Shown here: positions 7,896 through 12,417 of the stretch, in pieces
How the letters are laid out: every line of letters begins with the position of its first letter
Numbering within the stretch: the first letter of the stretch is position 1
Source of the DNA: Burkholderiales bacterium RIFCSPHIGHO2_12_FULL_61_11
Lineage (GTDB): Bacteria > Pseudomonadota > Gammaproteobacteria > Burkholderiales > Burkholderiaceae_C
DNA: 12,417 nt
Direction of reading: 5' to 3'
NCBI GenBank assembly: GCA_001770785.1
Contig: MERZ01000331.1
Coordinates: forward strand, 36,601-49,017
Made by a program: the position numbers and the translations under genes
Notes under the pieces: model-generated
The model's database searches: none
What the model saw: the letters and a program-made list of their open reading frames with translations, nothing else
Told to the model about the DNA's origin: nothing

Positions 7896-8735
7896 ATGAG
7901 CATCCCACACCCAGACAGCAACCACCAACACATCGCCTTCATAGGCGGCGGCAACATGGCCAGCGCCATCATTGGCGGCCTGCTCAAGCGCGGCCTTGCC
8001 GCCAGCCAGATTCAGGTGATCGAGCCGTTCGCCGGGCAGCGGGCCAAGCTGACGCAGCAGTTCCAGGTGGCGGTCAGCCCAGGCCCTGATACCTCGCTGA
8101 AGCGCGCAAGCCTGGTCGTCTGGGCCGTCAAGCCGCAGGCCTTCAAGGAGGCGGCCGGGCAAACCTGCGCCTACACCCGGGCGGCCCTGCACCTGAGCGT
8201 GGCGGCGGGCATCCGATCGGACAGCATCGCGTCGTGGCTGGGCACGCAGCGCATCGTGCGCGCCATGCCCAATACGCCCGCGCTGATCGGCAAGGGCATG
8301 AGCGCGCTCTTCGCCCGGCCGGCGGTCAGCGCGGCCGAGCGAGGGGTGATCGAATCCGTGATCCAGACCACCGGAGACTATTTGTGGCTGGACGACGAAA
8401 AGCAGCTCGATGCCGTCACCGCGCTTTCCGGGTCGGGTCCGGCCTATGTGTTTTATTTCATCGAGGCCATGATCCAGGCCGGCACCGACATGGGCCTGAA
8501 CCGCGAGCAGGCCCGCCAACTGGCCGTGGCAACCTTTGTCGGCGCTTCAGCGCTGGCCCAGGCCTCGGAGGAGCCGCCCGAGGTGCTGCGCGAGCGTGTG
8601 ACCTCCAAAGGCGGCACCACCTACGCGGCCCTCACGGTCATGGAAGAGGCAGGCGTCAAGCAGCAGTTCATGCGCGCCATGCAGGCCGCCCGACAGCGCG
8701 CCGCCGAACTCGGCGACGAATTTGGTGCCGGCTAA
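7896..8735 (+). CDS. proC: Pyrroline-5-carboxylate reductase
   Basis: ProC catalyses the last step of proline synthesis, reducing 1-pyrroline-5-carboxylate with NAD(P)H. The chosen ATG gives 279 residues, close to the family norm of about 270. The Rossmann nucleotide-binding motif is IAFIGGGNMASAIIGGL (residues 13-29). AVKPQ follows at 77-81, RAMPNTPALIGKGMSALF near 122, and the family signature LSGSGPAYVFYFIEAMIQAG at 177-196, with LRERVTSKGGTTYAAL at 231-246. The 89 bases after glpK hold TTGACA (7816-7821) with a poorly spaced GACAAT, and a small hairpin (7841-7856), so proC may have its own promoter. It converges on ubiA. The frame is open further upstream, but those codons overlap glpK and are not ProC-like. 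Confidence 0.96.
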   Translation: MSIPHPDSNHQHIAFIGGGNMASAIIGGLLKRGLAASQIQVIEPFAGQRAKLTQQFQVAVSPGPDTSLKRASLVVWAVKPQAFKEAAGQTCAYTRAALHLSVAAGIRSDSIASWLGTQRIVRAMPNTPALIGKGMSALFARPAVSAAERGVIESVIQTTGDYLWLDDEKQLDAVTALSGSGPAYVFYFIEAMIQAGTDMGLNREQARQLAVATFVGASALAQASEEPPEVLRERVTSKGGTTYAALTVMEEAGVKQQFMRAMQAARQRAAELGDEFGAG

Positions 8736-8762
8736 GATTTCGGGCACAAAACAGCGCAATAC

Positions 8763-8776
8763 CCGCCACAGGGCGG
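8763..8776. terminator. Small hairpin between convergent proC and ubiA
   Basis: CCGCC-ACAG-GGCGG forms a 5-bp GC stem in the 49-base gap between the converging genes. There is no T-run on either side, so it may only pause RNA polymerase or stabilise 3' ends. Terminator function is weakly supported. Confidence 0.25.
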
Positions 8777-8784
8777 CCGCAGCC

Positions 8785-9687
8785 TCAGCGCCCCCAATAA
8801 GACAGGGCGATGCCGGAAAACAGCGTGAACCCCAGCCAGTGATTCAGCCGAAAGGCCTTGAAACAGTCGTCGCGCTGGCGTTTGCGGATCAGCCAGCCAT
8901 GCCATAGCGCCTGCAGCAAGACCAGTCCAATTGCTATTAAATAAATAGCTGACTGCAAAATCCCCATCAGGGCTATTGCCCAGATCGATATAAAGATGAG
9001 GTAACTGAGCAGGACCCCGGCCACATCGAAACGCCCGAGCGTGATGGCCGAGGTTTTCATGCCGATCAAGAGGTCATCGTCGCGGTCCACCATCGCGTAT
9101 TCGGTGTCATAGGCAATCACCCAGAACAGGTTTCCCAGCAGCAAGACCCAGGCCAACAGGGGCACCGCTGACAGAACGGCGGAAAAACGCCACGAATCGC
9201 CGCCCTGCACGGCGGCGAAGGCCATCGGAATACCGAAACTGAAGGCCACGCCCAGCACCGCCTGCGGCATGGACACATAGCGCTTGGCATAGGGATAAAT
9301 CAGCGTGATGGCCAGCGCCGCGAATGACCAGGCAACGGCGGCGGCGTTGGTGCTGAGCACCAGGCCAAACGCCAGCAGCGCCAGCACCGCGCCCAGCCCC
9401 AGCGCTTCTTTCACCGACACCGCGCCGGTTGTCACCGGCCTCTGGGCAGTGCGTTTGACATGGCGGTCAAACTCGCGGTCGGCCACGTCGTTGACGCAAC
9501 AGCCCGCGCTGCGCATCAAGAACGTTCCCAGCGTAAACACCGTCAGCAAATGCCAGCCGGGGAAACCCTGCGCGGCGACCCACAGCGCCGACAGCGTGGG
9601 CCAGAGCAGCAGCAGCCAGCCGGCCGGGCGGTTCCAGCGGATCAGCTGCAGGTAGAGGGAAATCCGGCCGGGCTTCACTGCGGTCAT
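8785..9687 (-). CDS. ubiA: 4-hydroxybenzoate polyprenyltransferase
   Basis: UbiA attaches the polyprenyl tail to 4-hydroxybenzoate in the inner membrane, an early step of ubiquinone synthesis. I chose the ATG at 9687 because GGAG lies 8 bases before it; a TTG five codons upstream would put that element inside the gene. The 300 residues begin with the conserved [16 protein letters not shown]. They carry both Mg-diphosphate motifs: NDVADREFD (66-74) and [13 protein letters not shown] (193-205). About eight to nine hydrophobic segments are visible. Residues 246-253 (SAIYLIAI) are encoded by a short dispersed repeat that falls in frame within a membrane segment. It lies after oxyR on the same strand. 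Confidence 0.95.
   Translation of the reverse strand: MTAVKPGRISLYLQLIRWNRPAGWLLLLWPTLSALWVAAQGFPGWHLLTVFTLGTFLMRSAGCCVNDVADREFDRHVKRTAQRPVTTGAVSVKEALGLGAVLALLAFGLVLSTNAAAVAWSFAALAITLIYPYAKRYVSMPQAVLGVAFSFGIPMAFAAVQGGDSWRFSAVLSAVPLLAWVLLLGNLFWVIAYDTEYAMVDRDDDLLIGMKTSAITLGRFDVAGVLLSYLIFISIWAIALMGILQSAIYLIAIGLVLLQALWHGWLIRKRQRDDCFKAFRLNHWLGFTLFSGIALSYWGR
8933..8949. repeat. Short palindromic repeat inside ubiA
   Basis: GCTATT-AAATA-AATAGC is a perfect 6-bp inverted repeat with a 5-base loop, strikingly AT-rich against the surrounding GC-rich coding sequence. I recall this motif as widespread in Comamonadaceae genomes, both between and within genes. A degenerate relative is at 4422-4438. In ubiA it stays in frame and encodes hydrophobic residues. 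Confidence 0.6.
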
Positions 9688-9754
9688 GGCAAGCGCTCCC
9701 AAGCCTCAGAGCCGCTCGGGAGAAAACCCGGGGAGTCCTGGAGCCACGCCCAGC

Positions 9755-10738
9755 TCATGACAGACGCGTGACACCGGGCAGTTCACAGGCATAAATGGCA
9801 TTGCGCAGCGCGGCAATCGCCTCGTAGCGCGTGAAACTGCGGCGCCAAGCCAGTACCACGCGCCGACTCGGTACATGCCCCTCGAACGGCAGGTACTTGA
9901 TAAATGAAGGGAACTCAGCGGCCACCGTGTTTTTGCTTCTGGCGGATTTTTTCCCGGCGGGCGGCTCGGCCAGCGCTTCCCTGGGAACGCTCAGGCGCGG
10001 CACCAGCGTGATGCCCATGCCCGCAGCCACCATGTGCTTGATGGTCTCCAGCGACGAGCCTTCAAAGCTCTTGCGGATGCCGTCGGTGCTGCTGGAAAAC
10101 CGCGCAAATTCGGGACAGACTTCCAGCACATGGTCACGAAAACAGTGGCCGGTACCCAGCAGCAGCATGGTTTCCTTTTTGAGCTCTTCAGCCGAGACGC
10201 TGCGGCGTGCGGCCAGCGGATGACCCCTGGGGACCGCCGCCATGAAGGGCTCGTCGTAGAGCGGCGCAATCGCCAGATTGGTCTCGGGAAACGGCTCGGC
10301 CAAAATGGCACAGTCAATCTCGCCGGTGCGCAGTTCTTCGAGCAATTTGACGGTGAAGTTTTCCTGCAGCATCAGCGGCATTTGTGGCGTATGCGTGATC
10401 GCCTGCCGCACCAGATCGGGCAACAGATAGGGCGCGATCGTGTAGATCACGCCCAGCCGCAAGGCGCCCGCCAACGGGTCCTTGCCGCGCTTGGCAATCT
10501 CCCGGATGCTGTTCGCCTGCTCCAGCACGCTTTGCGCCTGGCGCACGATTTCTTCACCGAGCGGCGTCACGGTGATTTCATTGGCGTTGCGCTCAAACAG
10601 CTTGACCTGCAGCTCTTCCTCGAGCTTTTTGATGGCCACACTGAGCGTCGGCTGCGAGACATGGCAGGCATCAGCGCCCCGGCCAAAGTGCTTTTCGCGG
10701 GCCACGGCGACGATGTATTTGAGTTCGGTCAGCGTCAT
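9755..10738 (-). CDS. oxyR: Peroxide-sensing LysR-type regulator OxyR
   Basis: OxyR senses hydrogen peroxide through a reversible disulfide and activates antioxidant genes. The 327-residue protein has an N-terminal winged helix-turn-helix (about residues 1-60: MTLTELKYIVAVAREKHFGR, then SQPTLSVAIKKLEEEL) and a substrate-binding-like C-terminal domain. The sensing motif GTGHCFRDHVLEVC places cysteines at residues 199 and 208, exactly the E. coli numbering, which makes the assignment strong. Compared with E. coli (305) it carries a basic insertion near residues 258-277 (AGKKSARSKN) and a longer tail. The ATG has no clear ribosome-binding site. I found no well-spaced ATAG/CTAT OxyR sites in the upstream gap, so autoregulation is not shown. 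Confidence 0.95.
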   Translation of the reverse strand: MTLTELKYIVAVAREKHFGRGADACHVSQPTLSVAIKKLEEELQVKLFERNANEITVTPLGEEIVRQAQSVLEQANSIREIAKRGKDPLAGALRLGVIYTIAPYLLPDLVRQAITHTPQMPLMLQENFTVKLLEELRTGEIDCAILAEPFPETNLAIAPLYDEPFMAAVPRGHPLAARRSVSAEELKKETMLLLGTGHCFRDHVLEVCPEFARFSSSTDGIRKSFEGSSLETIKHMVAAGMGITLVPRLSVPREALAEPPAGKKSARSKNTVAAEFPSFIKYLPFEGHVPSRRVVLAWRRSFTRYEAIAALRNAIYACELPGVTRLS

Positions 10739-10932
10739 GGGGTGATTGTGATGCTTTTCGCTTTGGAAATGGGTGGCTGGGTTTGTTGAGGTCGCTTCCG
10801 GTTTGGCGGTGTTGTCCTTTGCCAGCAGGCCGGGTTCCTGCGCTCCCTGGCAAGAGCACGACGATCATCCCAAGCGTGCCGATAGGGATGATGTCATGCA
10901 TCCAGCCAGGCACGGTTTTCACTATCTCGGGC
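10739..10932. other. Gap between oxyR and the toxin-antitoxin locus
   Basis: This 194-base stretch separates oxyR from the divergent antitoxin gene. It should contain the oxyR promoter, but I see no convincing -35/-10 pair. A minus-strand open frame starting at 10922 encodes a short hydrophobic stretch (MHDIIPIGTLGMIVVLLPG) and then runs out of frame into oxyR. Its remainder is low-complexity and I do not call it a gene. A long-spaced inverted repeat, GATAG (10881-10885) with CTATC (10922-10926), is present but does not fit OxyR spacing. Confidence 0.4.
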
Positions 10933-10961
10933 TTGTCACGACGTTGTCCGGACGTTATGAT
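10933..10961 (+). promoter_or_regulatory. Promoter and candidate operator of the tacAT-like operon
   Basis: TTGTCA (10933-10938) and TATGAT (10956-10961) are separated by exactly 17 bases, a near-consensus sigma70 promoter. The spacer contains the perfect 8-bp palindrome GTCCGGAC (10946-10953) and two direct copies of ACGTT (10941-10945, 10952-10956). A repressor bound there would block RNA polymerase, as ribbon-helix-helix antitoxins usually do with their toxins. An AGGAGG ribosome-binding site (10977-10982) follows, 5 bases before the antitoxin ATG. The promoter is strongly supported; the operator is inference. Confidence 0.7.
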
Positions 10962-10987
10962 GAAAGCAATTAAAAGAGGAGGTTCTT

Positions 10988-11266
10988 ATGCCAGTCGCTA
11001 TTCAGTCCAAATCCGAGCGCATTGATGTTCGCGCCAGCACCCCTGTGAAGCTGCTGCTTCAGGAGGCCGCTCGCGCTGCTCACAAGAATGTCAGTGAGTT
11101 TTTGCTCGATGCCGGAATTGTTGCCGCCAACCAGACGCTTGCCGGTCGGCTGCGCTTTGAGCTGACCCCGGATCAATGGGACGCTTTTCAAGCGGCGCTG
11201 GACCGCCCCGTCAAGCCCAAGCCCAAGCTCAAGAAGTTGCTCAGCGAGCCGGGGCTGCCTGGGTGA
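10988..11266 (+). CDS. TacA-like (DUF1778) ribbon-helix-helix antitoxin
   Basis: This small protein (92 residues) has the plan of DUF1778 antitoxins paired with GNAT toxins. The N-terminal ribbon-helix-helix (about residues 8-50) includes SERIDVRASTPVKLLLQEAA and NVSEFLLDAGIVAA, and would dimerise and bind the operator. The C-terminal part, FELTPDQWDAFQAALDRP (57-74) and LKKLLSEP, is the segment that in characterised TacA proteins wraps around the toxin. A perfect AGGAGG precedes the ATG. Its stop overlaps the toxin start (GTGA), so translation is coupled. The antitoxin would neutralise the toxin and repress the operon. Family assignment is by motif and context; the specific subfamily was not tested. 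Confidence 0.88.
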   Translation: MPVAIQSKSERIDVRASTPVKLLLQEAARAAHKNVSEFLLDAGIVAANQTLAGRLRFELTPDQWDAFQAALDRPVKPKPKLKKLLSEPGLPG

Positions 11267-11778
11267 GTTCGAAGTCTTACGACTCGGTCCGCAAGCTTGC
11301 CGCCAGCGACAACGTCGAAGTTTTCGACTGCGGACAACCGGGGCTCAACCAGTTCTTGCAGCGCTTTGCACTGAGCAATCAGAACGCCAACAGCGCGCAG
11401 ACCTATGTGAGCTGCAAGGAGGGGGCGGTTGCTGGTTATTACAGCCTCGCGGTCGGCAGCGTTGAGCCCGAAGATGCGGCGCCCAGGGTTCTCAAGGGCA
11501 TGGCACGCCATCCAGTGCTCGTCATGATCCTGGCCAGACTAGCGGTTGACGTGAAGCATCAGGGAATAGGGCTCGGGCGTGCGTTGCTCAGGGATTCCCT
11601 GCTACGCACCGCCCAGGCAGCGGACATCGCAGGCATCCGTGCGCTGCTTGTCCACGCCAAGGATGACGCTGCCCGTCAGTGGTACCTGAACTGGGAATTT
11701 GAGCCAAGCGAGACAGACCCCTTCCACCTGTTCTTGTTGCTCAAGGACTTGAAGGCTGCCCTCGGTAGCAACGGCTGA
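11263..11778 (+). CDS. TacT-like GNAT acetyltransferase toxin
   Basis: The 171-residue protein is a GCN5-type acetyltransferase of the toxin branch (TacT, AtaT, ItaT), which acetylates the amino group of aminoacyl-tRNAs and stops translation. I chose the GTG that overlaps the antitoxin stop (GTGA). The frame is open for 29 codons more, but these lie inside the antitoxin gene. The acetyl-CoA loop is QGIGLG (100-105) after LARLAVDVKH. The C-terminal block is WYLNWEFEPSETDPFHLF, with Tyr141 as the likely catalytic tyrosine. It ends LLLKDLKAAL, typical of the family. The usual glycine before Phe (GF) is glutamate here. Which tRNA it would act on cannot be read from the sequence. No own promoter is seen. 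Confidence 0.88.
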   Translation: MSSKSYDSVRKLAASDNVEVFDCGQPGLNQFLQRFALSNQNANSAQTYVSCKEGAVAGYYSLAVGSVEPEDAAPRVLKGMARHPVLVMILARLAVDVKHQGIGLGRALLRDSLLRTAQAADIAGIRALLVHAKDDAARQWYLNWEFEPSETDPFHLFLLLKDLKAALGSNG

Positions 11779-11786
11779 ACTCCCCT

Positions 11787-11800
11787 CACCACGACTGGTG
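11787..11800 (+). terminator. Weak hairpin after the toxin gene
   Basis: CACCA-CGAC-TGGTG forms a perfect 5-bp stem 8 bases after the toxin stop. No T-run follows, so it is at best a weak or Rho-assisted end. Transcription may continue into the repeat region. Confidence 0.2.
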
Positions 11801-11891
11801 CAGGTTCGTGCTTGATGAAGCGCTGAAAGATTGAAATTTCGGGTCAATGACCTGACCCTCTTGCTCGGTGCCCCTTACTACGATGCCGGGG

Positions 11892-11907
11892 GTAGCCCGG
11901 CGGCTAC
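11892..11907. repeat. Perfect 6-bp hairpin
   Basis: GTAGCC-CGGC-GGCTAC is a perfect stem with a 4-base loop. It lies immediately before the A/T-rich hairpin, as the outer left part of the palindromic element. Confidence 0.7.
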
Positions 11908-11909
11908 TC

Positions 11910-11938
11910 ACTTTGCTTTTGCTTCGCCAAAAGAAAGT
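11910..11938. repeat. A/T-rich long hairpin with stable loop
   Basis: ACTTT and CTTTTG (11910-11921, with one extra G at 11915) pair with CAAAAG and AAAGT (11928-11938), giving an 11-bp stem with a single bulge. The loop region reads GCGAAGC on the minus strand, a sequence known to form an exceptionally stable single-stranded DNA minihairpin. On RNA the stem would also be stable. Confidence 0.7.
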
Positions 11939-12015
11939 AAGCAAAGAAAAGGCGACCCTACTGTCTGCGACCCTTCGCTTACGCTACGGGTACCCTGCGG
12001 TGCTCGGTCCAGCCG

Positions 12016-12059
12016 GGGTCTCGTGCAAACTCGCCTGCGGCTCAAACAAGCACGAGCCC
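12016..12059. repeat. Hairpin branch 1 of the palindromic element
   Basis: GGG, a bulged T, and CTCGTGC (12016-12026) pair with GCACGAGCCC (12050-12059), giving 10 pairs around a 23-base loop. Confidence 0.65.
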
Positions 12060-12081
12060 TGATCCGTCTGACCCTCCGCTC

Positions 12082-12208
12082 CTCAGCGCATACAGAAAGG
12101 TTTGGCAAAAATCGCAATCGGGGAGCAGAACGCGCAACGCGCATTCTGCGGAGTTCGGCTGCTGGTATCGATCTTTTTCTCCGTACCGCCCCTTCTGTAT
12201 GCGCTGAG
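12082..12208. repeat. Hairpin branch 2 with perfect 16-bp stem
   Basis: CTCAGCGCATACAGAA (12082-12097) is the exact reverse complement of 12193-12208. Outside it, ATCCGT, CCTCC and GCT blocks on the two sides also pair, with small gaps. Inside lies a second hairpin (12125-12149): GCAGAA with TTCTGC, one mismatch, then GCGC-AAC-GCGC. Confidence 0.75.
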
Positions 12209-12215
12209 CAGCGCA

Positions 12216-12290
12216 GGAGGGGACGGATAAAAAATTTTAGATATCCGAAGGCGGCGAAGCCGACAAGTTTCTAAAATTTCCGGCCCCTCC
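12216..12290. repeat. Hairpin branch 3 with AAATTTTAGA stem
   Basis: GGAGGGG (12216-12222) pairs with CCCCTCC (12284-12290), CGG with CCG just inside, then AAATTTTAGA (12232-12241) with TCTAAAATTT (12270-12279). The tip is CGGC-GAA-GCCG (12252-12262), containing GCGAAGC. A direct repeat GAGCAGCGCA flanks the branch at 12206-12215 and 12291-12300. Confidence 0.7.
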
Positions 12291-12341
12291 GAGCAGCGCA
12301 AGGTACCCGTAGCGTAAGCGTAGGCGGAACGTGTCAATGAC

Positions 12342-12417
12342 TTTGCTACACCTTGCTTCATAAATTTACTGTGCAGGGTTGTGTTGTTTCAGTCGTTTTC
12401 CTTTGCTCAAGCGGTGG
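12342..12417. other. Right edge, no feature seen
   Basis: After the repeat region the sequence turns more AT-rich and I see no gene, hairpin or promoter that I can support. A gene may begin beyond the edge. Confidence 0.4.

Larger units (their letters stand above)
11976..12320. repeat. Outer 32-bp inverted repeat enclosing three hairpins
   Basis: Positions 11976-12007 match the reverse complement of 12289-12320 at 30 of 32 bases, including an unbroken 19-base core (11976-11994 with 12302-12320). The enclosed 281 bases contain three self-contained helices in series (12016-12059, 12082-12208 and 12216-12290), so the whole can fold as a closed four-way junction. The innermost 2 bases of the outer repeat overlap the third branch, but the 19-base core does not. 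Confidence 0.8.
11841..12341. repeat. Non-coding region of nested inverted repeats (dispersed palindromic element)
   Basis: About 500 bases without a credible gene are packed with inverted repeats, listed separately below. In order they are a 6-bp hairpin at 11841-11858, a 6-bp hairpin at 11892-11907, a long A/T-rich hairpin at 11910-11938, and a 32-bp outer repeat pair (11976-12007 with 12289-12320) enclosing three further hairpins. The phrases CTTCGCCAAAAGAAAGTAAG and CTTCGC-T-ACGCTACGGG recur, to my recollection, in many copies in Comamonadaceae and some other proteobacteria, usually in a more symmetric form. This copy lacks the matching A/T-rich hairpin on its right side and may be truncated. 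Open frames crossing it give Arg/Ser-rich, compositionally odd proteins and are not called. Confidence 0.75.

Noticed and set aside
9688..9702. TTG start for ubiA five codons upstream
   Set aside because: The GGAG ribosome-binding site lies inside this extension at a proper distance from the ATG at 9687.
10671..10922. Minus-strand 83-codon frame between oxyR and the antitoxin
   Set aside because: Only a short hydrophobic stretch looks protein-like; the rest is low-complexity and runs into oxyR out of frame. No ribosome-binding site or known family is evident.
10881..10926. OxyR autoregulation site (GATAG...CTATC)
   Set aside because: The spacing of 36 bases between the half sites does not match the known ATAG-N7-CTAT tetranucleotide pattern.
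11176..11262. 29-codon upstream extension of the toxin
   Set aside because: It lies within the antitoxin gene in another frame; the GTGA overlap is the normal arrangement and the family start fits there.
11841..12341. CRISPR array
   Set aside because: The repeats are mostly inverted and irregular, not regularly spaced direct repeats, and there is no cas gene.
11831..12361. Several open frames of 64-147 codons across the palindromic region on both strands
   Set aside because: They are Arg/Ser-rich, lack ribosome-binding sites, run through inverted repeats, and resemble the spurious hypothetical proteins often predicted over this kind of repeat.

Overview
The window looks like chromosomal DNA of a betaproteobacterium in the order Burkholderiales, most likely family Comamonadaceae (Polaromonas/Rhodoferax-like). 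The grounds are the character of the ribosomal and metabolic proteins, the ubiA-oxyR pairing, the short AT-rich 'GCTATT...AATAGC' repeat typical of that family, and a long palindromic repeat ending the window that I recall from the same group. The placement is inference from recall; no search was run.

Layout. (1) 7-4085, minus strand: a complete spc ribosomal-protein operon in the E. coli order, rplN-rplX-rplE-rpsN-rpsH-rplF-rplR-rpsE-rpmD-rplO, with gaps of 2-24 bases. secY would be expected just beyond the left edge. (2) 4086-4497: control region with a minus-strand promoter for the operon, an AT-rich upstream tract with a 12-bp palindrome, a leader of about 140 nt holding three hairpins, and a probable glpD terminator. 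rpsQ and the S10 operon are not upstream of rplN. (3) 4498-7806: divergent glycerol genes glpD (minus) and glpK (plus) around a roughly 200-bp shared control region. GlpK makes glycerol 3-phosphate and GlpD oxidises it to dihydroxyacetone phosphate, passing electrons to the quinone pool. (4) 7896-10738: proC (plus) converging on ubiA (minus), followed by oxyR (minus). UbiA makes the ubiquinone precursor; OxyR senses peroxide.

(5) 10933-11778: a compact accessory unit, a TacA-like (DUF1778) antitoxin and a TacT-like GNAT toxin that overlap by GTGA. A near-consensus promoter, with a palindrome and direct repeats between its -35 and -10, drives them. (6) 11841-12341: about 500 bp of non-coding DNA packed with nested inverted repeats. 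These predict an outer helix enclosing three hairpin branches, and a 9-bp direct repeat brackets the whole stretch. It looks like a dispersed palindromic element or its remnant.

Most of the window is conserved core genome. The parts worth a second look are the structured leader of the spc operon, the upstream reading frame that holds the only good ribosome-binding site before glpD, the toxin-antitoxin locus, and the multibranched repeat at the right end. I see no clear evidence of a wholly new multi-gene system.
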